Below, piece after piece: positions 57,429 to 64,000 of a stretch of DNA of 64,000 nucleotides. Numbering within the stretch: the first letter of the stretch is position 1; each line of letters begins with the position of its first letter. Below the pieces are notes generated by a model. It saw only the letters and a program-made list of their open reading frames with translations, made no database searches and was not told the DNA's origin. Made by a program: the position numbers and the translations under genes. The stretch covers positions 124,001-188,000 of the forward strand of contig NZ_JAHCVK010000003.1 in NCBI RefSeq assembly GCF_018476905.1, written 5' to 3'. The stretch comes from Geomobilimonas luticola (GTDB lineage Bacteria > Desulfobacterota > Desulfuromonadia > Geobacterales > Geobacteraceae).

Positions 57429-58064
57429 ATGGGAATTAGACGTTGTTGCCGGTTTATTTTGTGGACACTGTTTCTGGCGTTTTTTTGGGGCACTGTCGCG
57501 TTAGCTGCTACGCCGATGTACCATGGAAAGTCCGCCGAGCAGTGGCTGGACATGCTCAGTCAGTCAGATGAGGATATCCGTGCCCAGGCATTTACTGAGC
57601 TTATACAAGCCGATCAAAGCGGTGGCGAAGTGCTCCTGGCTTTCCTGGGAAGTCCTAACCCGAATCTGCGGACTATCGCCGTGATGGGTTTGAATCACAT
57701 GGCTCCCGCATATCCCGCATCGATTCCGGAACTGGCCGAAGCTTCGCTGGACGTCAATCTGAACGTCCGATACTGGGCCTTGTCCGCACTTAAGAAGTAT
57801 GGGAATAAAGCTGGATCTGCACTACCCAACATCATCCGGGCTTTGGAGACCTACCAAGGGAAAGGTCCGGCACTTGATGGCCCGGATCGGTATTACGCCG
57901 ATGCGCGTGCCCGTGCAGCAGAAGCTCTCGGCAATATTGGTTCCGCTGCGCAAGCAGCCATTCCCGCCTTGGAAAATGCACTGCAAGACCCGTCTCCCAT
58001 GGTAAGGGAATCAGCGAAACGCGCTCTGGAATTGATAAGGGTGCCTTCACAAAAAGCAGAATAG
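57429..58064 (+). CDS. Exported HEAT-repeat protein
   Basis: A 211-residue protein. A signal peptide (about 1-25) is followed by four HEAT/PBS-lyase-like helical repeats, seen as LTELIQAD..., NLRTIAVMGLNHMAP, NVRYWALSALKKYGNKA and ARAAEALGNIGSAAQAAIPALENAL. Such repeats usually bind partner proteins. Two close ATGs exist; 57429 has better spacing from GGGGG. Its base composition is intermediate, so it may be native or part of the insertion. It lies 40 bp before ehrS. Confidence 0.75.
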   Translation: MGIRRCCRFILWTLFLAFFWGTVALAATPMYHGKSAEQWLDMLSQSDEDIRAQAFTELIQADQSGGEVLLAFLGSPNPNLRTIAVMGLNHMAPAYPASIPELAEASLDVNLNVRYWALSALKKYGNKAGSALPNIIRALETYQGKGPALDGPDRYYADARARAAEALGNIGSAAQAAIPALENALQDPSPMVRESAKRALELIRVPSQKAE

Positions 58065-58104
58065 CCCGAAAGCCGTCAAACACGCGTACCAACAGGACCA
58101 CACC

Positions 58105-58956
58105 ATGTTCAAAGCCATCCTCGCCCGCATCCACCAGAAGCACCGGACGATGAAGTACCCGGCGGAGCCGGCGGTGCTACCGGAGCTGTTCCGGGGGTAT
58201 CCGCTCCTTGCGCCGGAACGCTGCCCCCCTGACTGCCGGCTCTGTGCCGATGCCTGCCCTTATGGGGCGATAAACCGGGACTCGGGACTCGGGACTCGGG
58301 ACTGGGAAAAACGAAGTCCGGGACTCGGGACCCGGGACCGGGAAGGCGATAAAATCCCGGAAGGCACTCTTTCCCTTGATATGGGGAAGTGTCTGTTCTG
58401 TCCCGAGTGCGCAACAGCGTGCCCCCACGGGGCGATTTCCTTCAGCAATGATGCCCGGCTGGCGGCGAACCGGCGGGAGGATCTGATTGTGGCGGCGGGG
58501 ATGGAGCGGAAGCTGGCCCAGAAGCTGGATGAGAAGATGCGGGAGCTCTTCGGCCGGTCGCTGAAGCTGCGGGAGGTGTCGGCAGGAGGGTGCAACGCCT
58601 GCGAGGCGGATACCAACGTGCTCAATACGGTCGGCTTCGACCTGGGACGCTTCGGCATCCAGTTCGTCGCCAGTCCGCGCCACGCCGACGGGGTTTTCGT
58701 TACCGGGCCGGTGTCGGAGAACATGCGGGAGGCGCTCCTCAAGACGTACGCGGCGGTGCCGGAGCCGAAACTGGTCATCGCCTGCGGCGCCTGTGCCATC
58801 AACGGCGGCCCGTTCATGGACTCTCCCGAGGTTCATAACGGTGTGGACGGCCTCTTGCCGGTGGACCTCTACATCCCCGGCTGCCCACCCCACCCGATCA
58901 CCATCCTCGACGGCCTGCTCCGGATGCTCGGGCGGCTGGAAGATAACCTTCCGTAA
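58105..58956 (+). CDS. Ehr complex small subunit: NuoB/HyfI-like with an N-terminal two-cluster ferredoxin
   Basis: A 283-residue protein. Residues about 35-110 hold two [4Fe-4S] motifs: CPPDCRLCADACP and CLFCPECATACP. The C-terminal NuoB-like domain has AGGCNACEAD, IACGACAINGG and PGCPPHP, so the proximal cluster ligands are intact. The two ferredoxin motifs are spread apart by a repeat-coded segment (58277-58342). It should complete the Ehr complex with the large subunit, but lies 2.8 kb from it because of the intervening cassette. The stop lies within a hairpin arm. Confidence 0.88.
   Translation: MFKAILARIHQKHRTMKYPAEPAVLPELFRGYPLLAPERCPPDCRLCADACPYGAINRDSGLGTRDWEKRSPGLGTRDREGDKIPEGTLSLDMGKCLFCPECATACPHGAISFSNDARLAANRREDLIVAAGMERKLAQKLDEKMRELFGRSLKLREVSAGGCNACEADTNVLNTVGFDLGRFGIQFVASPRHADGVFVTGPVSENMREALLKTYAAVPEPKLVIACGACAINGGPFMDSPEVHNGVDGLLPVDLYIPGCPPHPITILDGLLRMLGRLEDNLP
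58277..58342. repeat. GGGACTC tandem repeat inside ehrS
   Basis: GGGACTC units repeat three times, then GGGACTGGG, and again GGGACTCGGGACCCGGGACCGGG. Together they code residues about 58-79 (GLGTRDW ... GLGTRDREG) in frame between two iron-sulfur motifs. The same unit type forms an intergenic repeat at 37380-37462, so an intergenic repeat appears to have entered a coding region without breaking it. Confidence 0.75.
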
Positions 58957-59002
58957 GGGGTGAGTGTTCCGTGGAGCGAATGTGCCCGCGTGCCCCTTAC
59001 GG
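58951..59002. repeat. 10-bp hairpin behind ehrS containing the 18-base core
   Basis: CCGTAAGGGG (58951-58960) pairs with CCCCTTACGG (58993-59002). The ehrS TAA stop is inside the left arm. The loop holds GTGGAGCGAATGTGCCCG (58971-58988), identical to 52153-52170. Possible terminator or structured 3' end; no T run follows. Confidence 0.7.
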
Positions 59003-59030
59003 ATTCAGGAGAAACAGCCCCATACGTCGC

Positions 59031-59060
59031 TTGACAGTGCCGCCCCGGCCGGGGTATGGT
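59031..59060 (+). promoter_or_regulatory. Probable sigma-70 promoter of the A/B-barrel gene
   Basis: TTGACA (59031-59036), 18-base GC-rich spacer, TATGGT (59055-59060), 41 bases before the start codon at 59102. Confidence 0.65.
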
Positions 59061-59101
59061 GCGCCCGTCATACGACCACATCAACCGTAAAGGAGTTTCC
59101 C

Positions 59102-59392
59102 ATGATCACGCACATCGTCTTCTTCCGCCTCAAGGACCAGTCCGCCGCCAACCTGGCCGCAACGAAGGAGAAGCTTCTCAGCATGAACGGCAAGATCCCC
59201 CAGCTGCGTCACCTGGAGGTGGGAGTGGATGTCATCCGCTCGGAACGCTCTTACGACCTGGCCCTCGTGACCCGCTTCGACTCCCTGGAGGACCTGCAGG
59301 CCTACCAGGTCCATCCTTACCACGAAGGGGAAATCCTCCCCTACATGAAAAGCGTCACGGCAGCATCCGCGGCCGTCGACTACGCCGGCTGA
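59102..59392 (+). CDS. Dabb (stress-responsive A/B barrel) domain protein
   Basis: A 96-residue protein. ITHIVFFRLKDQSAANLAATKEKL starts the ferredoxin-like fold; LEVGVDVIRSERSYDLALVTRFDSLEDLQAYQVHPYHEGE is the Dabb signature, with conserved His residues. These proteins form dimeric barrels; catalytic roles vary and none is assigned here. The start follows AAAGGAG. Confidence 0.88.
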   Translation: MITHIVFFRLKDQSAANLAATKEKLLSMNGKIPQLRHLEVGVDVIRSERSYDLALVTRFDSLEDLQAYQVHPYHEGEILPYMKSVTAASAAVDYAG

Positions 59393-59449
59393 CCCGACCG
59401 ATACAAATCTAACGATGTTCTGATTTTCACAAAATTCATGTCAACCCCC

Positions 59450-59477
59450 TTGCCGCGCCGTCGTGATGTAGTACACT
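59450..59477 (+). promoter_or_regulatory. Possible sigma-70 promoter of the carbonic anhydrase gene
   Basis: TTGCCG (59450-59455), 16-base spacer, TACACT (59472-59477), 32 bases before the start codon. Confidence 0.5.
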
Positions 59478-59508
59478 TCCTCCATCACGGGCACGGAAGG
59501 GGGATGCC

Positions 59509-60108
59509 ATGATCACCACCCTGCTGGAAGGGAACAAGCGGTTCGTCGCCGAGACGTTCGAGAAGGAAAAGGAGTTCTTTGCCTCCCTGGCCAAGGACCA
59601 GAAGCCGACGATCCTCTGGATCGGCTGCTCCGATTCGCGGGTGCCGGTCAATACCATCACCCAGACCCGGGCGGGCGAGGTGTTCACCCACCGGAACGTG
59701 GGGAACATCGTCGCCACCAACGACTGGAACCTGTCGGCGGTGCTGGAATTCTCCATCAATCACCTGAAGATCCCCGATATCGTCATCTGCGGCCACTACG
59801 GCTGCGGCGGAATCGCCGCCCTCGACGAGGACAACGGCGACGACAAGTACATCCCCATCTGGCTGATCAATGCCTACAAGGCCAAGGAGAGGGTGGACGA
59901 AAAGCTGCGCGGCCTCCACATCGAGATACCTAGGGAGAAGCGGATGGAACTGATCGTGGAGGAAAACGTCCGCCTCCAGCTGGAGCACCTTCAGGAGTAC
60001 CCCTTCGTCAGAAACGCCATGAAGGGGAAAAACCTCAACCTCCACGGCTGGGTCTACGACATGCAGACGGGGGAGATCAAGATCGTCAAAACCGAGAAAA
60101 ACCGTTAG
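59509..60108 (+). CDS. Beta-class carbonic anhydrase
   Basis: A 199-residue zinc enzyme interconverting carbon dioxide and bicarbonate in the cytoplasm. Zinc ligands Cys40, His96 and Cys99 are in WIGCSDSRVP and VICGHYGCGG; the catalytic Asp42-Arg44 pair is present. VFTHRNVGNIV is the substrate-side strand. The start follows GGAAGGGGG. It stands as a single gene. Confidence 0.97.
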   Translation: MITTLLEGNKRFVAETFEKEKEFFASLAKDQKPTILWIGCSDSRVPVNTITQTRAGEVFTHRNVGNIVATNDWNLSAVLEFSINHLKIPDIVICGHYGCGGIAALDEDNGDDKYIPIWLINAYKAKERVDEKLRGLHIEIPREKRMELIVEENVRLQLEHLQEYPFVRNAMKGKNLNLHGWVYDMQTGEIKIVKTEKNR

Positions 60109-60481
60109 CAGCCGCAGCTTGACGGCCACCACACCTTGTCCGCCGCCACCGGCGTACCGCCACGCAGGACGCTCCACGAAACGGCTAGCCGTCTCGTCAC
60201 GGATTGCGTTACGACTTCAACCCCCTCCATGTCGCCAACCTATGATCTCGACCGTTTTACCATAAAATCGACCTACAACAATTTCCTGGTAGCCAAGTCA
60301 ATAAAAAGATGTTATACAATAAACATGTGTGATTACGAATTGTTATAAATTTATTAATATTAGATGTATCATATTAAACAAAATATTTAATGGCGTTTGA
60401 TTGCCGAAACAATTCGCTTCATATACCGCACACAGCCACAGCCCCCTCGCCCCATGGACGGTGCACACGGAGGGAACCCAG
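60109..60481. other. Gene-free, AT-rich stretch
   Basis: The first 120 bp are GC-rich; 60230-60420 is strongly AT-rich with several TATA-like hexamers and no ORF of note. TTGATT at 60397-60402 with TATACC at 60422-60427 (19-base spacing) is a weak promoter candidate for the next gene. No repeat or RNA pattern is recognised. Confidence 0.5.
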
Positions 60482-62338
60482 ATGGCAGACGACACGCTCG
60501 AAAAACGGGTTGAACAGCTGGCGGCCCAGGTGCAGGCGCTGACCGCAACGGTTGAGCAGCTGGCTGCCCGGATGGCCGTGACGCCAACAGTGACGCCAGT
60601 CGTTTCCCCGCACCCCCTGATAGCCCCCCCCGTGACCGCCAAAACCGCTGAGCACGCGGCCGACGCCCCCGACGAAGTGACCGAGGAGATTCTCAGCTGG
60701 GCCGGCAAGACCGCCCTCCTCCCCCGCCTCTCCACACTCTGCTTCCTCCTGGTGGTGGCGCTCATCCTCCGGACCATTACCGACAACAACATCATCAACA
60801 CCCTCATCGGCTCGATACTCGGCATGGCATACGCGACCATCCTCATGGTGGTCGGCTGGTACAAGTACGACAAGGGAAGCCCCCTGGCGCCGGTGTTCGC
60901 CGCCTGCGGCGCGGCGCTCATGGCGCTGATCGTGGTGGAAACCCATACCCGATTCCAGTCCCTCCCCCTGGTGCCCGCCTACCTGACCCTCATGGCAACC
61001 GGCATGGCCATGGCGGTCATCAGCTATCGCTATAACGCCTTCATACCGATCTCCGCAGGCACTCTCGGCATGTGCCTTGCCGGCGCCGCCATCGACTACC
61101 CCAATCCGTTCTTCCCCTACCTGGCCATGATTCTCTGGACCGCCAACATGCTCGGTTTCTTCGCCACCAGCCTGAAGCGCTGTTCCTGGCTCCGCTGGAT
61201 CGTGCTGACGGTGAGCATGGTCATGCTCTACCTCTGGTCGTTCAAGCTCACCCTCCCCCTGGCCCGCCATGAACTGATGCCGGAGACACTGGCGCTCTCC
61301 TGGTTCTTCCCGGTGCTCGCCATCTTTACCGTCACCTTCGCCGGAATCGCTCTGACCGGGATCATCCGTGCCGGCAGCCAAAAAATGTCCCGGTTCGATT
61401 TCTTCCTCCCCCTGATCAACGTGGTCCTCATGTACATCAACTCCTTCTACGTGGTCAACGCGTGGGAGGGGAGCAAGCACCTGCTGGGATGGGTGGGGAT
61501 TGCCACTGCCGTCGTCCATTTCTCGCTGGCTGCCTGGCTGGTGAGACGGGGAACGACCGGGGGCAAAGGAGAAAACGCCTTCATTCTCGCCGGTGCAACC
61601 CTTCTGGCGCTTGCCCTTCCCGCGGCATCCGGCAGCTTTCCCCTGTCACTGCCGGTGCTGTCGGTGGCGGGTTTTTTCCTCATGATAGTTTCGGGCAAAT
61701 GGCGCAATGGGGGAACCAGGGTCATCTCCTACTTGGTTCAGGTCTACCCCGCCGTTGCCCTGGCAATCTTTTTCTTCGGTAACCGTCCTGCAGGGGTCGA
61801 TTTTCTCATGGCCCTCCCCGCCGGGCTGATTGCCGTCTGCAGCCTCTTTCATTACCAGCTGGCTCGCCGGGCGGCTCCTTCCGAAACGGCTCTCTTCTTC
61901 GCCCGCTTCGACCATCGGGACCACAGCGCGGTCGCACTTCTTCTCGCAGCCCTGGTTACCGGCTTCCTGATGCTGAGGAACGTTATCTATCAGGTACTCG
62001 CCACGGTGCCGGTGGACGTGGGCAATTCTTTCCGCTGCGCCCAGTCCATCCTCATCACCAGCGCGGCGGCCGGTCTCATGCTGTTTGCCCTGCGTCGCCG
62101 CAACAGGGAAATCCGCAACGTCGCCATCATGGTCACCATCATCGGTGCGGTGAAGGTTTTCCTCTACGACCTTCTCGGCACCCACGGCATGCCGCTGGTA
62201 CTGAGCGTCTTCTCTTTCGGCCTGGCCGCCGCCCTGGAATCCATCGCCCTGGGGCGCTGGCAGAAGGGTGACGTGCGGACCGCCCCGCCGCCCGCCGGAA
62301 CTCCGGACGACGGGGAAAAAGCGGGGCAGGGGCCGTAA
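60482..62338 (+). CDS. Large polytopic membrane protein, DUF2339-like
   Basis: A 618-residue protein. Residues 1-30 form a short coiled coil (DTLEKRVEQLAAQVQALTATVEQLAARM), then a Pro/Ala linker, then from residue 80 about sixteen membrane helices to the end. The helix-rich layout with an N-terminal coiled coil resembles DUF2339 proteins, of unknown function. The start follows GGAGGG. No enzymatic motif is visible. Confidence 0.7.
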   Translation: MADDTLEKRVEQLAAQVQALTATVEQLAARMAVTPTVTPVVSPHPLIAPPVTAKTAEHAADAPDEVTEEILSWAGKTALLPRLSTLCFLLVVALILRTITDNNIINTLIGSILGMAYATILMVVGWYKYDKGSPLAPVFAACGAALMALIVVETHTRFQSLPLVPAYLTLMATGMAMAVISYRYNAFIPISAGTLGMCLAGAAIDYPNPFFPYLAMILWTANMLGFFATSLKRCSWLRWIVLTVSMVMLYLWSFKLTLPLARHELMPETLALSWFFPVLAIFTVTFAGIALTGIIRAGSQKMSRFDFFLPLINVVLMYINSFYVVNAWEGSKHLLGWVGIATAVVHFSLAAWLVRRGTTGGKGENAFILAGATLLALALPAASGSFPLSLPVLSVAGFFLMIVSGKWRNGGTRVISYLVQVYPAVALAIFFFGNRPAGVDFLMALPAGLIAVCSLFHYQLARRAAPSETALFFARFDHRDHSAVALLLAALVTGFLMLRNVIYQVLATVPVDVGNSFRCAQSILITSAAAGLMLFALRRRNREIRNVAIMVTIIGAVKVFLYDLLGTHGMPLVLSVFSFGLAAALESIALGRWQKGDVRTAPPPAGTPDDGEKAGQGP

Positions 62339-62452
62339 GATTTCCCGCTGGCGTTGTAATTGCGGCTTTAGCTGGTAGATTTAACTACACCTCCTGGCTC
62401 CCGACCGGCATCTGGACGCGCACCAGGATAATTTTACAGGGGAGGTACATGC

Positions 62453-62926
62453 GTGAAGAGTCATGTCTGGCGACCGCTCTACATCGTGCTCGGCGTCATC
62501 GCTCTGGTGTTGCTGGCCAGAACTGTCCTCGTGCCGAAGGATTTCGGCATCGGCGAACGGGGGTACATGTATGGATGGCACCGCAAGGGTAACGAAGCCG
62601 ACTGGAAGGCCGTCCAGGTAAAGTACAAGACCATGGAGTACTGCAAGGATTGCCATGAGGACAAATACAACGACCTCCGACATTCCCCCCACGCCGCCAT
62701 CCAGTGTGAAAACTGCCATGGCCCGGCACTGGGGCATCCGGACGACCCGCCGACCCTCACTATCGACCGCCATCGCGATCTCTGCATCCGCTGCCATGCC
62801 AGCCTCCCCTACAAAGCCAGCGGCCGTGGCGCAATCCGCGGCATAAACCCCGAAACCCACCACCCGGAAGCGGAATGTGTCCTCTGCCACTATCCCCACA
62901 ACCCCAAACTGGAGGCGAAACGATGA
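62453..62926 (+). CDS. Membrane-anchored tetrahaem cytochrome c
   Basis: A 157-residue protein with one N-terminal membrane anchor (about 8-27) and four CxxCH haem sites: CKDCH (64-68), CENCH (85-89), CIRCH (111-115), CVLCH (142-146). Extra His residues provide axial ligands. The start is GTG, preceded by GGGGAGG. With the next two genes it forms a cytochrome/Fe-S/NrfD set like the Cbc menaquinol oxidoreductases of Geobacter; I infer that it accepts electrons and passes them outward. Its stop overlaps the next start (ATGA). Confidence 0.9.
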   Translation: MKSHVWRPLYIVLGVIALVLLARTVLVPKDFGIGERGYMYGWHRKGNEADWKAVQVKYKTMEYCKDCHEDKYNDLRHSPHAAIQCENCHGPALGHPDDPPTLTIDRHRDLCIRCHASLPYKASGRGAIRGINPETHHPEAECVLCHYPHNPKLEAKR

Positions 62927-63708
62927 TCGACCGGCGCGATTTCTGCAAAAAAGCCCTCCTCATTGCGGGAGGGATGGCCATCCCCCTGTCGGCCCTGGAA
63001 CTGTTCGACCCCAAAAGACTCCTGGCAGAGAAGAACGATCCCGCCCCGACCCGCTGGGTCTTCCTGGTGGATACCCACAAGTGCGTCGGGTGCGGCTTCT
63101 GCGTCAAGGCGTGCAAGATCGAAAACGAGATCCCCTACGATGCCAACGTGACCCGCACCTGGGTGGAACGCTACGTCATCTCCCGGGACGGCAAGACCCA
63201 CATCGATTCCCCCAAGGGAGCCCGGGACGGGTTCATTTCGCCCAAGATGGAGCAGGGGGTGGAACACCCAGTGGAGGTCCGCAACGAGGACATCGCGAAA
63301 GCGTTCTTCGTCCCCAAGCTCTGCAACCAGTGCGACAATCCCCCCTGCGTCCAGGTCTGCCCGGTGGGGGCCACCTACCAGACCGCCGACGGCGTGGTGC
63401 TCGTCGACCGCTCCTGGTGCATCGGCTGCGGCTACTGCATCATGGGGTGCCCCTACGGCGTCCGCTTCTTCCACCCGGTCTACCATGTGGCGGAAAAGTG
63501 CAACTTCTGCTATCACCGCATCACCAAGGGGATGAAAACAGCCTGCGTGGATGCCTGTCCCTTCGGTGCGCGACGCATCGGCAACCTGAAGGACCCCAAT
63601 GACCCGGTGACCAGGGTCATCATGACCGAACGGGTCAACGTCCTCAAGGAGGAGTACGGAACCAAGCCGCAGGTATTCTATCTGGGACTGACCAAGGAGG
63701 TGAAATAG
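62923..63708 (+). CDS. Tat-exported four-cluster ferredoxin subunit
   Basis: A 261-residue protein. The Tat signal is MIDRRDFCKKALLIAGGMA (twin arginine at 4-5). Four [4Fe-4S] motifs follow: CVGCGFCVKACK, CNQCDNPPCVQVCP, CIGCGYCIMGCP, CNFCYHRITKGMKTACVDACP. This is the DmsB/HybA/NrfC pattern of an electron-transfer subunit on the periplasmic side. It sits between the cytochrome c gene and the NrfD-like gene, overlapping the former by 4 bases. Confidence 0.95.
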   Translation: MIDRRDFCKKALLIAGGMAIPLSALELFDPKRLLAEKNDPAPTRWVFLVDTHKCVGCGFCVKACKIENEIPYDANVTRTWVERYVISRDGKTHIDSPKGARDGFISPKMEQGVEHPVEVRNEDIAKAFFVPKLCNQCDNPPCVQVCPVGATYQTADGVVLVDRSWCIGCGYCIMGCPYGVRFFHPVYHVAEKCNFCYHRITKGMKTACVDACPFGARRIGNLKDPNDPVTRVIMTERVNVLKEEYGTKPQVFYLGLTKEVK

Positions 63709-63710
63709 TC

Positions 63711-64000
63711 ATGGTGCATGGTGAAGCCTGGACCATCAAGGAGTTCTTCTGCTATCCCAACGAGTACATCTACTGGACCATCCAGATCGTCATGTACCCC
63801 TTCATGACCGGTCTCGTGGCGGGGGCCTTCGTCCTCTCCTCCCTCTACCACGTGTTCGGCGTCAAACAGCTCAAGGAGATCGCCCGGTTCTCCCTGGTCT
63901 TTTCCTTCGCCCTTTTGCCGGTGGCGATGATGCCCCTCATGCTCCACCTCCAGCAGCCGCTGCGGGGGATCGAGGTCATGATGACCCCCCATTTCACCTC
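63711..64000 (+). CDS. NrfD/PsrC-like quinol-binding membrane subunit (cut by window end)
   Basis: Only the first 96 residues are in view. The sequence starts MVHGEAWTIKEFFCYPNEYIYWTIQ and shows two membrane helices (about 25-48 and 62-80), with HVFGVKQLKEIARFSLVFSFALLP between them, typical of the NrfD/HybB family. It starts 2 bp after the ferredoxin gene. In such modules it oxidises menaquinol and feeds the Fe-S subunit. Confidence 0.88.
   Translation, partial: MVHGEAWTIKEFFCYPNEYIYWTIQIVMYPFMTGLVAGAFVLSSLYHVFGVKQLKEIARFSLVFSFALLPVAMMPLMLHLQQPLRGIEVMMTPHFT

Noticed and set aside
60397-60427. Promoter candidate TTGATT / TATACC before the polytopic membrane gene
   Set aside because: The 19-base spacing and weak -35 do not allow a separate feature in an AT-rich stretch where such matches arise by chance.

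Overview
The window is about 64 kb of GC-rich bacterial chromosome. Its gene content and order fit the Geobacterales (Geobacter and relatives, Desulfobacterota): a complete dcw cluster, an rpsU-yqeY-cvpA-dnaG-rpoD macromolecular synthesis block, a his-murA-prmC-prfA-thyX-rpmE-rho block, an energy-converting-hydrogenase-related (Ehr) complex, and a multihaem cytochrome / Tat iron-sulfur / NrfD module of the kind used for quinol oxidation in metal reducers. I cannot name the species from sequence alone.

Layout. 1-2.3 kb (+): a TSUP permease and a thioredoxin-CcdA-like membrane fusion. 2.3-4.5 kb (-): a TPR lipoprotein-like protein and a radical SAM protein. 4.8-22.9 kb (-): the whole division and wall cluster mraZ-rsmH-ftsL-ftsI-murE-murF-mraY-murD-ftsW-murG-murC-murB-ddl-ftsQ-ftsA-ftsZ, with a consensus promoter and a 10-bp-period MraZ-type operator in front and a terminator behind. 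23.1-29.6 kb (-): small housekeeping genes around RNase P RNA and a CAU-anticodon tRNA, including a YbaK gene broken by a one-base slip in a 7-base homopolymer. 29.7-34.7 kb (-): rpoD, dnaG, cvpA, yqeY, rpsU with their promoter. 34.7-47.3 kb (-): hisE, hisF, hisA, hisH, hisB, hisD, hisG, murA, prmC, prfA, a DUF1385 protein, thyX, rpmE, rho. 47.7-59 kb (+): an HTH/PTS-IIA fusion regulator and ehrA-B-C-D-L ... ehrS. Between ehrL and ehrS lies an AT-rich insertion with an Nmad2-Nmad3 gene pair (families linked to DNA base modification), a small unknown protein and a HEAT-repeat protein. 59-62.3 kb (+): an A/B-barrel protein, a beta carbonic anhydrase and a large polytopic membrane protein. 62.4-64 kb (+): tetrahaem cytochrome c, four-cluster ferredoxin with a Tat signal, and the start of an NrfD-like quinol subunit cut by the window edge.

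The most unusual material lies between genes. Six copies of a roughly 120-bp element share a central GGCGTAGC-n3-GCTACGCC hairpin. Their outer arms differ in sequence from copy to copy but remain self-complementary within each copy, so structure is conserved more than sequence. They sit at or next to stop codons, and one abuts the first base of RNase P RNA. Other hairpin families (GTAGGGGC arms, GGGACCGGG tandem repeats, a 176-bp nested structure inside the ehr operon) occupy equivalent places. The Nmad cassette splitting an otherwise contiguous complex I-like operon, and the small control region in front of it, are the best candidates for a poorly described system.
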